Positions 1-6,586 of a stretch of 13,428 nt of DNA are shown here, in pieces. The translations under genes and the position numbers were made by a program. The DNA is taken from the NCBI GenBank assembly GCA_018712465.1, contig DVGY01000182.1, forward strand, positions 1 to 13,428, in the 5' to 3' direction. The stretch's first letter is position 1. Every line of letters begins with the position of its first letter. This DNA comes from Candidatus Egerieicola pullicola (GTDB taxonomy: Bacteria > Bacillota > Clostridia > Oscillospirales > Ruminococcaceae). The notes beneath the pieces were generated by a model, which ran no database searches, was not told where the DNA came from, and saw only the letters and a list, made by a program, of their open reading frames with translations.

Positions 1-2
1 TA

Positions 3-1109
3 CCCCGGGAAGACGGGTTCCAGATCACCGTGGCCAGCGAAATCATGGCCATCCTCTGCCTGGCCGGGGACATCTTCGATTTGAAGGAGCGTCTGGGCAA
101 TATTTTGGTTGCCTATACCTATTCCGGGGAACCGGTGTACTGCCGGGATCTGGGCGTGCACGGCGCCATGGCAGCTGTGATGAAGGACGCCATCCAGCCC
201 AACCTGGTCCAGACCCTGGAAAACACCCCCGCCCTGATCCACGGCGGTCCCTTCGCCAACATTGCTCACGGCTGCAACTCCGTCAAAGCCACCAAGATGG
301 CGTTGAAATTGGGGGACTACGCCGTGACCGAGGCAGGCTTCGGTTCCGATTTGGGCGCCGAGAAATTCTTTGACATCAAATGCCGGGCGGCTGGCTTAAA
401 GCCGGACTGCGTGGTGCTGGTGGCTACCGTGCGGGCATTGAAGTACAACGGCGGCGTGAAAAAGGAAAACCTCACCACCCCCGATGTGGAGGCCCTCCGC
501 CGGGGCAGCGTGAACTTAAAGCAGCACATCGAAAACCTGCAAAAGTTCGGCCTGCCGGTGGTAGTGGCCCTCAACCGCTTTGCTTCCGATTCCGACCAAG
601 AGCTGGCGCTGTTGGATGAACTCTGCCGGGAGATGGACGCACCGGTCTGCCTCACCGAAGTGTTTGCCAAGGGCGGCGAAGGCGGTTTGGATCTGGCCCA
701 GCAGGTGCTGAATACCATCCAAACCAAGCCCTCCCACTTCCACACCCTGTACGACGTTTCTCTGCCGGTGGAAGAAAAGGTGGAGATTTTGGCGAAGGAG
801 ATTTACCGTGCCGACGGAGTGGACTTCACCCCCCAGGCCAAGAAATCTCTGGCGGACATCCAGCGCATCGGTTTGGACCGGCTGCCCATCTGCGTGGCCA
901 AGACCCAGTATTCCTTCAGCGACGACGCCTCCAAGCTGGGCGCGCCCCGGAACTTCCGGATTACGGTGCGGGATGTGAAGGTGAGCGCCGGCGCCGGGTT
1001 TATTGTCATTTACACTGGAAATATTATGACGATGCCGGGGCTTCCCAAAGCCCCCAGCGCGCTGAACATCGACATTGATGAGCGCGGAGAAATTGTAGGG
1101 TTGTTCTAA
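3..1109 (+). CDS. fhs: Formate--tetrahydrofolate ligase, C-terminal two thirds (5' end outside window)
   Basis: Cytosolic enzyme that makes 10-formyl-tetrahydrofolate from formate, THF and ATP, feeding purine and formyl-Met synthesis and, in acetogens, the Wood-Ljungdahl methyl branch. The reading frame is open from base 3, with the family segment ITVASEIMAILCL spanning bases 24-62, so the GTG at 30 is an internal codon and not the start. Further family segments are GGPFANIAHGCNS, VTEAGFGSDLGAEKF and PGLPKAPSALNIDID near the C-terminus. About 368 residues are present; the family is usually about 556, so roughly 190 N-terminal residues, including the ATP-binding loop, lie upstream. The stop TAA shares its last base with the next start (TAATG), suggesting translational coupling with the following membrane protein gene, a partner not functionally linked to folate. 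No frameshift is visible. Confidence 0.96.
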   Translation, partial: PREDGFQITVASEIMAILCLAGDIFDLKERLGNILVAYTYSGEPVYCRDLGVHGAMAAVMKDAIQPNLVQTLENTPALIHGGPFANIAHGCNSVKATKMALKLGDYAVTEAGFGSDLGAEKFFDIKCRAAGLKPDCVVLVATVRALKYNGGVKKENLTTPDVEALRRGSVNLKQHIENLQKFGLPVVVALNRFASDSDQELALLDELCREMDAPVCLTEVFAKGGEGGLDLAQQVLNTIQTKPSHFHTLYDVSLPVEEKVEILAKEIYRADGVDFTPQAKKSLADIQRIGLDRLPICVAKTQYSFSDDASKLGAPRNFRITVRDVKVSAGAGFIVIYTGNIMTMPGLPKAPSALNIDIDERGEIVGLF

Positions 1110-2314
1110 TGGCACAATCAACATTAAAGTCCACTTTGAAGTCTTCCATTAAAACCAAAAACCAGACCCGCTTTGAACGGTTTATGCGTTCGGTGAAGGA
1201 AGGCTTTTTGGGCACAGATAAACTGCTGCTGTTGCTCTGCATGGGATTGAGTACCCTGAGCTGCATTATCATGTATTCCTTGTGCTACCAAGGATTTGTC
1301 AACAGCTGGTCCATCTTTTATATCCAGGTGTTTGCCTCCATTATGGGGCTGATTTTGGCAGTCATCATTTCATTTATTGACTACCAAACCATTGTGCGAT
1401 TCTGGCCGCTTTATATGGCGGTGTCGATTATATTGGTGCTGCTGACCTTTGTCATTGGCTACCAGCCTCCCGGCAGCGACGATAAGGCGTGGCTGAATCT
1501 GGGATTTACGTTGCTGCAACCTTCGGAACTGTTGAAATTGGCCTTTATCTTTTCCTTCGGCTTTCATCTGACTATGGTGAAAAACAGGGTCAATTTTCTC
1601 TCCACCTTTTTGGGATTGCTGGCCCACGCCATCGTTCCCATTGGACTCATTGCTTTGCAGGGCGATTTGGGTTCCATGCTGGTGTTTGTGTTTATCTATG
1701 TGGTAATGATGATTGCCGCCGGTTTGAGTTGGAAGCTATTGGCCATTGCAGGAGGCATTATTGTAGTGCTGGCGCCGATTATTTGGTTCTTGCTGCCGGA
1801 CTACCTCCAGGAACGGTTTATGGTGGCTTGGAACCCGGCTATGGACCCTCTCGGCGCCGGGATGCAGCAGTACCGGGGACAGATCGCCTTAGGTTCCGGG
1901 CAGCTTTTCGGCCGGGGGCTGTTTGCCGACGGGCTCTATGACTTTCCTGCCCGGCACAACGATATGGTGTTTGCCTATATCGGCCAGACCCTGGGCTTTG
2001 TGGGCTGCATTGCAGTGGCCCTGGCCATCACCATTATCTGCGTCAAAATGTTGTTCATTGCCAAAAAGAGCAATGACGAAATGGGACTTTATATCTGCTG
2101 CGGCATTTTTGCCATCTGGCTGTTCCAGACCATCCTGAACATCGGGATGGTGATCTGTGTGCTGCCGGTCATCGGGGTGACGCTGCCTTTGGTCAGTTAC
2201 GGAGGCACGTCGGTGATGATCTCTTACCTGTCTATCGGGCTGGTGATGAGCGTCCACCGGCAGTCCAGGCGGGAGTCTATGTTTGAGGCCCGCCCCGGCT
2301 CCTCCCTGCGATAA
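1109..2314 (+). CDS. rodA: FtsW/RodA/SpoVE-family peptidoglycan glycosyltransferase, RodA-like
   Basis: A 401-residue SEDS-family integral membrane protein. SEDS proteins polymerise lipid II into glycan strands together with a class B penicillin-binding protein. A basic cytoplasmic tail (about 1-35) precedes about ten hydrophobic segments (about 38-60, 66-90, 98-118, 140-156, 164-184, 187-205, 208-230, 290-314, 325-355, 358-383). Family signatures seen are LQPSELLKLA (136-145), GDLGSMLVF (185-193), GSGQLFGRGLF (262-272), ARHNDMVFAYIGQTLGF (281-297) and LVSYGGTSVM (361-370). Asp285 in the HND motif corresponds to the catalytic Asp known in RodA, so the enzyme looks active. The DLG and HND blocks resemble RodA more than FtsW, but the subgroup call is by eye, and SpoVE or FtsW remains possible. 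The start overlaps the fhs stop; no strong Shine-Dalgarno is visible, which favours coupling. No PBP gene lies next to it here. Confidence 0.9.
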   Translation: MAQSTLKSTLKSSIKTKNQTRFERFMRSVKEGFLGTDKLLLLLCMGLSTLSCIIMYSLCYQGFVNSWSIFYIQVFASIMGLILAVIISFIDYQTIVRFWPLYMAVSIILVLLTFVIGYQPPGSDDKAWLNLGFTLLQPSELLKLAFIFSFGFHLTMVKNRVNFLSTFLGLLAHAIVPIGLIALQGDLGSMLVFVFIYVVMMIAAGLSWKLLAIAGGIIVVLAPIIWFLLPDYLQERFMVAWNPAMDPLGAGMQQYRGQIALGSGQLFGRGLFADGLYDFPARHNDMVFAYIGQTLGFVGCIAVALAITIICVKMLFIAKKSNDEMGLYICCGIFAIWLFQTILNIGMVICVLPVIGVTLPLVSYGGTSVMISYLSIGLVMSVHRQSRRESMFEARPGSSLR

Positions 2315-2340
2315 ATTTGAGAAATGAGGTGACCTGTTTT

Positions 2341-2889
2341 ATGCGGGTAATCACCGGTTCCGCCCGAGGGCGGAAACTGAAAACCTTGGAAGGGATGGAT
2401 ACCCGTCCCACCTCTGACCGGGTGAAAGAGGCGGTGTTCAGCGCCATCCAGTTTGATCTTCCCGGCAGTGTGTTTTTGGACCTGTTTGCCGGTTCCGGCC
2501 AGATGGGAATTGAAGCTCTCAGCCGGGGGGCAAAACAGGCGGTCTTTAACGACTTAAACCCCAAAGCGGCCCAAATCGTGCGGGATAACCTGTTGGCTAC
2601 CGGTTTTTCCCGGCAGGCCAGGGTGCTGAACCTTTCTCTGGAAGGCTTTCTGCGCACCGATAAAACCCTGTTTGATCTGGCCTATCTGGATCCGCCCTAC
2701 CGGTCCGATTTGCTGCTGGCTGCCCTGGAAGGGGTAACTCCTCGGATGAAGGAGGGGGGCAAGATCCTCTGCGAACATCCTGTGGGAGCGGAAATGCCTC
2801 AACAGGTAGGGGATTTTTCCCTGCTGCGGCAGTACCGGTACGGCAAAATCCAGGTGAGCCTATACGGCAGAAAAACGGAAGAAGAATAA
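2341..2889 (+). CDS. rsmD: 16S rRNA (guanine(966)-N2)-methyltransferase RsmD
   Basis: A 182-residue SAM-dependent methyltransferase that modifies G966 (E. coli numbering) of 16S rRNA during 30S assembly. The N-terminal MRVITGSARGRKL and RPTSDRVKEAVF (22-33) are family signatures. Motif I, FLDLFAGSGQMGIEA (45-59), binds SAM, and the DPPY motif IV (117-120) is the N-methyltransferase active site. The length matches the family (about 180-190). The start at 2341 is chosen because AGGTGA (2327-2332) sits 8 bases upstream and the protein then begins at the conserved MRVI; an upstream in-frame TTG at 2317 would add eight unconserved residues across that ribosome site. It is followed 17 bases later by coaD, the classical rsmD-coaD pairing. 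Confidence 0.95.
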   Translation: MRVITGSARGRKLKTLEGMDTRPTSDRVKEAVFSAIQFDLPGSVFLDLFAGSGQMGIEALSRGAKQAVFNDLNPKAAQIVRDNLLATGFSRQARVLNLSLEGFLRTDKTLFDLAYLDPPYRSDLLLAALEGVTPRMKEGGKILCEHPVGAEMPQQVGDFSLLRQYRYGKIQVSLYGRKTEEE

Positions 2890-2906
2890 CAAAAAGGAAG
2901 ATTCAC

Positions 2907-3443
2907 ATGAAACTGGCAGTGTGTCCCGGCAGCTTTGACCCCATTACCAACGGCCATTTGGACATCATTCAGCGGGCTTCCCGCCTATTTGACCAGGTGG
3001 TGGTGCTGGTGGCCTATAATCCCCAAAAAAACAACCGGGCCTTTACAGTGTCGGAACGGTTGGAGATGATCGACGCCTGCATTGCCGGGCTGGACAACGT
3101 GCGAAGCGACAGCTATCCTGGCCTGGTGGCAGATTATTTGGAAGAAGTGGGAGGCTGCGCCATTGTCAAAGGACTGCGGGCAGTCAGTGACTTTGAGTAT
3201 GAGTTTCAGCAGGCCATGGCCAATAAACGGCTGAATCCCAAAGCGGACACCGTGTTTTTGACCACGGCAACGGAAAACATGTTTTTGAGCTCCAGTCTGG
3301 TGAAACAGATTGCAGCTTTTGGGGGAGACATTGAAGAATTTGTACCCGCCTGCATTGCCGGGCGGATTCGGCAGCGGCTGTGTGTGCCGGATTTGGAACC
3401 GGACTGTGCCGCTGCCCCGTTGGAAGGAGACGCACAGAAATGA
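2907..3443 (+). CDS. coaD: Phosphopantetheine adenylyltransferase (PPAT)
   Basis: Transfers AMP from ATP to 4'-phosphopantetheine to give dephospho-CoA, the penultimate step of CoA synthesis in the cytosol. It shows the nucleotidyltransferase signature GSFDPITNGH (8-17) with the TxGH-type active-site His17, VKGLRAVSDFEYE (87-99), and the second nucleotide-binding block SSSLVKQIAAFGGD (128-141) followed by VPACI. At 178 residues it is about 15-18 longer than most family members (about 160); the extra C-terminal stretch after IAGRIRQRL is poorly conserved-looking and contains the ribosome-binding site of the next gene. AAAAAGGAAG lies just upstream of the ATG. Its TGA stop overlaps the next ATG (ATGA). 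Confidence 0.96.
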   Translation: MKLAVCPGSFDPITNGHLDIIQRASRLFDQVVVLVAYNPQKNNRAFTVSERLEMIDACIAGLDNVRSDSYPGLVADYLEEVGGCAIVKGLRAVSDFEYEFQQAMANKRLNPKADTVFLTTATENMFLSSSLVKQIAAFGGDIEEFVPACIAGRIRQRLCVPDLEPDCAAAPLEGDAQK

Positions 3444-3907
3444 ACGCGATTGAAATTTTGGATCTCATGGATGAAATGTTGGACAAAGCCTGGAATATGC
3501 CCATGTCCAACGGGAAATGTGTCATCAATGCGGATCGCATGAGGGAACTGATTGACGACATCAAGCGCAACCTGCCCCAGGAAATCAAGCAGGCCCGGTT
3601 AATTGTCCAGGACCGCACCGATATTTTAAGCGATGCCCGGAAGGAAGCGGACCAGTTGGTGAAGGCGGCGGAAGAAAAGGCCCGGCGCTTGGTGGACCAA
3701 AATGAAATTACCAAGACGGCCAAACAAAACGCCATGGAGATGGTGCAGAACGCCCAGGCCCAGGCACGCAGCCTGAAAAAAGCCGCCAACGAGTATGTGG
3801 ACGAATTGTTGGGGAAGAATGAAAGACAGCTTCTGGAAGCCGCCAACCAGGTCAAGCGGGCCAGAGCCGCCCTTCACACCCCCCAGAACAGCGCCCACAA
3901 CAAGTGA
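3440..3907 (+). CDS. Conserved coiled-coil protein of unknown function, ATPase-stalk/DivIVA-like
   Basis: A 155-residue protein of unknown function. The ATG at 3440 is chosen because AAGGAGA (3424-3430) is 9 bases upstream and it overlaps the coaD stop as ATGA; a longer frame from 3380 would lie within coaD. The N-terminal block (about 1-25) is followed by a conserved-looking NADRMRELIDDIKRNLP, then a long charged heptad-type helix (about 45-145) rich in Ala, Lys, Glu and Gln with no membrane segment. From memory, similar proteins sit beside coaD in other Clostridia and are labelled 'ATPase' or 'ATP synthase subunit B/H-like'; that label reflects coiled-coil similarity and is not evidence of ATPase activity, since no Walker motif is present. 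A scaffold or DivIVA-like role is an equally open guess. mazG follows immediately. Confidence 0.85.
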   Translation: MNAIEILDLMDEMLDKAWNMPMSNGKCVINADRMRELIDDIKRNLPQEIKQARLIVQDRTDILSDARKEADQLVKAAEEKARRLVDQNEITKTAKQNAMEMVQNAQAQARSLKKAANEYVDELLGKNERQLLEAANQVKRARAALHTPQNSAHNK

Positions 3908-3918
3908 GGATGGGGATC

Positions 3919-4740
3919 ATGGAAGAAAAACAGTTTCAGTTCAAAGACCGGTATGACCTGGAGGACTTAAAGCAGGTCACCCGCATCCTCCGCAGCGAAA
4001 ACGGCTGCCCCTGGGATAAGGTGCAGACCCACCAGTCCATCCGTCAGGATTTTCTGGAAGAGACGCTGGAGGCCCTGGAAGCCATCGACAACCAGGACCC
4101 GGTGCTTTTGCGGGAAGAATTGGGGGATGTGCTGTTCCAGGTGGTGTTCCATGCCCAGATCGAGGCGGAACAAGGAAGGTTTGATCTGGCGGACGTAATC
4201 CACGACGTCACCTTTAAGCTGATTCACCGCCACCCCCATGTGTTTGGTTCCATCCAGGCGGATACGGTGGATCAGGTGCTGAAAAACTGGGATGAAATCA
4301 AAAAAGAGGAAAAGAATCAGCAGTCCTACACCGACACCCTGCGGGCGGTGCCCAAAACCTTCCCCGCTTTGATGCGGGCCCAGAAGGTGCAGAAGCGGGC
4401 AGGGAAGGTTGGTTTTGATTTTGAAAACCAGCAGCAAACCTGGGACGCTTTGGCGGAAGAAATCCAAGAACTGAAAGAAGCGGTAACACAACAGGATCCG
4501 TCAGCCATGGAAGAAGAATTGGGGGATGTTCTCTTCTCTGTGGTGAATCTTTCCCGGTTTTTGGGGCTGGATGCCGAAAAATGCTTGACAAATGCAGTGG
4601 AAAAGTTTATAAATAGATTTGCTAAGGTCGAATTTTTGGCAGAACAGCAGCAATTAGATCTCAAGCGGACCGATCATGAGACCCTAGAGTCGCTTTATCA
4701 GCAAAGCAAATGTCATTTGTCTGACAAATCAACAGATTAG
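3919..4740 (+). CDS. mazG: Nucleoside triphosphate pyrophosphohydrolase MazG (two MazG domains)
   Basis: A 273-residue housecleaning enzyme that hydrolyses (d)NTPs, including aberrant ones, to NMP and pyrophosphate. The first MazG domain (about 15-115) has NGCPWDKVQTH (28-38), the metal-binding EExxE (47-51) and EELGD (66-70), and the conserved HRHPHVFG (103-110). The second (about 165-240) has EEIQE (180-184) and EELGD (199-203), then a modified FINRFAKVEF. The B. subtilis homologue YabN carries an extra N-terminal tetrapyrrole-methylase-like domain that is absent here. The ATG at 3919 is preferred because GAGG (3906-3909) is 9 bases upstream; GTG 3904 and ATG 3910 are in-frame alternatives overlapping that site. 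The 3' end contains the hup promoter. Confidence 0.95.
   Translation: MEEKQFQFKDRYDLEDLKQVTRILRSENGCPWDKVQTHQSIRQDFLEETLEALEAIDNQDPVLLREELGDVLFQVVFHAQIEAEQGRFDLADVIHDVTFKLIHRHPHVFGSIQADTVDQVLKNWDEIKKEEKNQQSYTDTLRAVPKTFPALMRAQKVQKRAGKVGFDFENQQQTWDALAEEIQELKEAVTQQDPSAMEEELGDVLFSVVNLSRFLGLDAEKCLTNAVEKFINRFAKVEFLAEQQQLDLKRTDHETLESLYQQSKCHLSDKSTD
4585..4613 (+). promoter_or_regulatory. Sigma-A promoter for hup, inside mazG
   Basis: The -35 TTGACA (4585-4590) is a perfect match, the spacer is 17 bases, and the -10 TATAAA (4608-4613) matches 5 of 6. Transcription would start near 4620, giving a leader of about 135 bases before the HU start at 4755. It lies in the last quarter of mazG and lets hup be expressed strongly regardless of the upstream genes. 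Confidence 0.75.
4707..4729 (+). other. Overlapping inverted repeats in the hup 5' leader
   Basis: CAAATG-T-CATTTG (4707-4719) and ATTTGT-CTG-ACAAAT (4715-4729) share the central ATTTG arm, so as RNA or as DNA operators only one hairpin can form at a time. They lie in the final codons of mazG, 11 bases before the GGGAGG of hup. This may be a weak regulatory element or chance AT-rich palindromes in coding sequence. Confidence 0.35.
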
Positions 4741-4754
4741 GGAGGTAACCCACC

Positions 4755-5027
4755 ATGACCAAAACAGAATTGTGTGCAGCAGTAGCAGAACAGGCTGGCC
4801 TGAGCAAGAAAGACGCCGAGAAAGCGGTGTCCTCGGTTCTGGACGTAATCGTAGACGCCCTGGAAAAGGGAGAAAAGGTGCAGCTGGTCGGCTTCGGCAC
4901 CTTTGAAGTACGGGAACGTGCAGCCCGCACCGGCAAGAACCCCCGCACCGGTGAAACCATCGAGATTGCAGCCAGCAAAGTACCTGCCTTCAAGCCCGGA
5001 CAGGCCATGAAGAATCGGTTGAACTGA
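4755..5027 (+). CDS. hup: HU family DNA-binding protein
   Basis: A 90-residue histone-like nucleoid protein that binds and bends DNA as a dimer. It has the full HU layout: helical dimerisation half (1-42), the GFGTFEVRERAARTGKNP signature (46-63), and the beta-arm RTGKNPRTGETIEI with the intercalating proline Pro63. The C-terminus is the usual VPAFKPGQAMKNRLN. GGGAGGTAA lies about 8 bases upstream of the ATG. It has its own promoter in mazG and is followed by a hairpin terminator, so it is probably expressed mainly as a monocistronic message. In many Firmicutes hup lies near yabN-yabO, in agreement with this order. Confidence 0.97.
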   Translation: MTKTELCAAVAEQAGLSKKDAEKAVSSVLDVIVDALEKGEKVQLVGFGTFEVRERAARTGKNPRTGETIEIAASKVPAFKPGQAMKNRLN

Positions 5028-5035
5028 TTACGCTG

Positions 5036-5092
5036 CCCTTTGACAGAAAAGGGTTGCCGCCCTCAAACGTGATGGGGCGGCAATTTTATTTT
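5036..5092 (+). terminator. hup intrinsic terminator with tandem hairpins
   Basis: Two stem-loops abut. CCCTTT (5036-5041) pairs with AAAGGG (5048-5053) around a 6-base loop. TTGCCGCCC (5054-5062) pairs perfectly with GGGCGGCAA (5075-5083), followed by TTTTATTTT (5084-5092). The second is a typical intrinsic terminator starting 27 bases after the HU stop; the first may add stability or RNA protection. Read-through would supply rqcP, whose start is 22 bases after the T-tract and which has no obvious promoter of its own. Confidence 0.85.
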
Positions 5093-5113
5093 ACCGGAAA
5101 GGAGAACATCCCA

Positions 5114-5359
5114 ATGCGCTTGGATAAATATTTAAAGCTCACCCGCCTGATTAAGCGGCGCACCGTGGCCAACGATGCCTGCGACGCCGGCAAGATCACC
5201 GTCAACGGCAATGTGGCCAAAGCGTCCTATCAGGTGAAGGTGGGGGACATTTTGGAGATCACCCTGGGCACCCGCACCATCAAGGCGGAAGTGACCGGCT
5301 TAGAGGAACACGTCACCCGGGAAACCGCCGGGGACCAGTATCGGATTTTGGAAGAATAA
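5114..5359 (+). CDS. rqcP: RqcP (YabO), S4-domain ribosome quality control protein
   Basis: An 81-residue S4-like RNA-binding protein. In B. subtilis RqcP works with RqcH on obstructed 50S subunits to add C-terminal poly-alanine tails, marking stalled nascent chains. MRLDKYLKLTRLIKRR is nearly the canonical YabO N-terminus, and Arg2 and Arg16, described as important for RNA contact in B. subtilis RqcP, are both present. GKITVNGNVAKASYQVKVGD completes the S4 fold. The ATG at 5114 follows GGAAAGGAGA at 5097-5106; a longer in-frame ATG at 5054 falls inside the hup terminator and is rejected. It stands between hup and yabP as in Bacillus. RqcH itself is not in the window. Confidence 0.94.
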   Translation: MRLDKYLKLTRLIKRRTVANDACDAGKITVNGNVAKASYQVKVGDILEITLGTRTIKAEVTGLEEHVTRETAGDQYRILEE

Positions 5360-5400
5360 AAGGCATTTCGGTCCAACCGTTCTAAATTTTCCTGGGAGGG

Positions 5401-5408
5401 CATACCTT
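5401..5408 (+). promoter_or_regulatory. Possible sporulation sigma factor -10 upstream of yabP
   Basis: CATACCTT fits the CATA-type -10 of sigma-E/sigma-K promoters (CATACAnT / CATAnnnT). A start about 7 bases downstream would give a 30-35 base leader to yabP. The region expected to hold the -35 (about 5380-5387) matches only weakly, so this rests on the -10 and on yabP being a sporulation gene. It lies in the 88-base gap after rqcP, which holds no other recognisable feature. Confidence 0.35.
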
Positions 5409-5447
5409 TGTATTGCCGCAAAAACAGCAGGAAAGGAAGAATGCAGT

Positions 5448-5723
5448 ATGACCGAACCCAAAACCATGATGCCTCACCAGTTGATTCTGGAGGAAAAAAG
5501 CCGGCTCTCCCTCACCGGGGTCACCGGGATCCTCAGCTTTGACGAAGCCTGTGCCGTGGTGGAGACCACCCTGGGCCAGCTGACGGTGGAGGGGCAGCAT
5601 CTGCACATCCAGAAAAGCGATGTGGAGACTGGGGATCTGGTGATGGACGGGCAGGTCAACGCCTTGAGCTACAAACCGCTGAAAAAAGGCGGGGACGGCT
5701 TGTTGACCCGATTACTGAAATAG
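5448..5723 (+). CDS. yabP: Sporulation protein YabP
   Basis: A 91-residue protein of the YabP/YqfC family needed for sporulation, acting in the mother cell in B. subtilis; the biochemical role is not known. The family layout is visible: a short N-terminus, then a beta-rich domain with HQLILEEKSRLSLTGVTGI (10-28), VTGILSFDEACAVVETTLG, LTVEGQHLHIQKSDVETGDL and DGQVNALSY (67-75). GGAAAGGAAG lies 8 bases before the ATG. The stop TAG overlaps the GTG start of yabQ by one base (TAGTG), so the two are translationally coupled. Their presence suggests a spore-forming organism, or one descended from a spore-former. Confidence 0.92.
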   Translation: MTEPKTMMPHQLILEEKSRLSLTGVTGILSFDEACAVVETTLGQLTVEGQHLHIQKSDVETGDLVMDGQVNALSYKPLKKGGDGLLTRLLK

Positions 5724-6259
5724 TGGATTTTTACTTTATCACCGATCTGCCGTTGCAGGTCACCTTGCTGGCCCGCTTTTTCCTGTACGGGGTTTTGGTG
5801 GGAATTTGGGCAGGGGTGTTGAAGGGACTGCGGTGGCCCGCCTGCAGGCTGTGGCAGGGGGTGCTGGATGTGCTGCTTTGGCTGGTGCCGGCAGTGGGAT
5901 TTTTTCTGCTCTCTTTGGCGCTGTACCAGGGAAAGCTGCGGCTTTCTTTGGCCATGGCCGCCTTGCTGGGAGCGGTGTGCTGGCGGTACACCTTAGGCAG
6001 ATTGTTGCAAAAACTCTGGCGGCAGATTTGTCTTGTGGTTTCCTTCCCGCTGCGGAGGGCGGGAAATTGGTGGCGCAAAAAGCGGCAGGCCGCAGCAAAA
6101 AGAGAAAAAAGCAAAAAAACACTGGAAAAAAGTTTGGGAATCCCCTTGAAAAAGACAGTTGGATTGATGTATAATAAGGCAGTAAGTCACTTTGGGTCGT
6201 TTTCCGGCCCTTCCAAGCACCCAAAAGGAGGTTCCCATGGCAGCCACAAAAAAACGTAA
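5723..6259 (+). CDS. yabQ: Sporulation protein YabQ
   Basis: A 178-residue predicted membrane protein; in B. subtilis YabQ localises to forespore-surrounding membranes and is needed for spore cortex formation. It starts at GTG overlapping the yabP stop and begins DFYFITDLPLQVTLLARFF. Hydrophobic segments lie at about 12-33, 43-66 and 70-88, followed by a strongly basic cytoplasmic tail (about 100-178) with WWRKKRQAAAKREKSKK. The G-x-x-x-G-rich first helix and downstream basic stretch match the family; the protein is somewhat shorter than the Bacillus one (about 210). The poorly conserved last 40 codons contain the divIC promoter and ribosome site, and the frame overlaps divIC by 23 bases. Confidence 0.88.
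   Translation: MDFYFITDLPLQVTLLARFFLYGVLVGIWAGVLKGLRWPACRLWQGVLDVLLWLVPAVGFFLLSLALYQGKLRLSLAMAALLGAVCWRYTLGRLLQKLWRQICLVVSFPLRRAGNWWRKKRQAAAKREKSKKTLEKSLGIPLKKTVGLMYNKAVSHFGSFSGPSKHPKGGSHGSHKKT
6146..6175 (+). promoter_or_regulatory. Sigma-A promoter for divIC, inside yabQ
   Basis: The -35 TTGAAA (6146-6151, 5 of 6), an 18-base spacer, and a perfect -10 TATAAT (6170-6175). The start would be near 6182, about 55 bases before the divIC ATG. It allows vegetative expression of divIC and possibly the S1 gene independently of the sporulation pair yabPQ. Confidence 0.7.
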
Positions 6260-6524
6260 ACGCCGGATCGTGGTGATTGTGGCGGTGATTGCCATCACCA
6301 TCTATGTGGGGATTTCCATGGTGTTCATCACCAACTCCTATCGGGAAAAGAGCCAGGAGATTCAGCAGGTTCAGCAGCAGATTGATGAACAGACGGTGCT
6401 CAACCAAGAGTACCAGGCCATGATCGACCAGGGTGTGGATGACGAGTACATCCAGAAGCTGGCCAGAGAGAAGCTGGGCCTGGTGTACCCCGATGAACGG
6501 GTTTATATTGATATGGGCGGCTAA
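6237..6524 (+). CDS. divIC: Septum formation initiator, DivIC/FtsB-like
   Basis: A 95-residue bitopic division protein. DivIC/FtsB proteins join FtsL and DivIB/FtsQ at the septum and help activate septal wall synthesis. It has a basic cytoplasmic start (AATKKRKRR), one membrane helix (about 11-32), a coiled coil (about 35-65, QEIQQVQQQIDEQ), and the conserved distal block YIQKLAREKLGLVYPDE (71-87). The ATG at 6237 follows AAGGAGG (6225-6231) by 5 bases; an upstream in-frame ATG at 6192 would add 15 residues of non-family sequence inside yabQ. It occupies the divIC position in the Bacillus-type yabP-yabQ-divIC-yabR order. Confidence 0.93.
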   Translation: MAATKKRKRRIVVIVAVIAITIYVGISMVFITNSYREKSQEIQQVQQQIDEQTVLNQEYQAMIDQGVDDEYIQKLAREKLGLVYPDERVYIDMGG

Positions 6525-6586
6525 CAGCCGAACTTATAAATTATTTTGAGAGAAAGAGATTGCCGAAGCAGGAGGAAACCGATTAC

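Noticed and set aside
30..32. GTG at 30 as the start of the first gene
   Set aside because: The frame is open upstream to the window edge and encodes conserved fhs residues before the GTG, so the gene is truncated by the window.
516..1124. Minus-strand frame opposite fhs
   Set aside because: It is a shadow of the fhs coding sequence without ribosome site or recognisable product.
5054..5113. Upstream in-frame start for rqcP (ATG 5054 region)
   Set aside because: It lies in the hup terminator hairpin, lacks a ribosome site, and the extra 20 residues are not part of the conserved YabO N-terminus.
6518..6535. CGGCT-AAC-AGCCG hairpin across the divIC stop codon as a terminator
   Set aside because: The stem is only 5 pairs with a 3-base loop and no T-run follows directly.
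6508..6540. Possible promoter TTGATA ... TATAAA upstream of the S1 gene
   Set aside because: The spacer is about 21 bases, too long for sigma-A, and the match is otherwise unremarkable.
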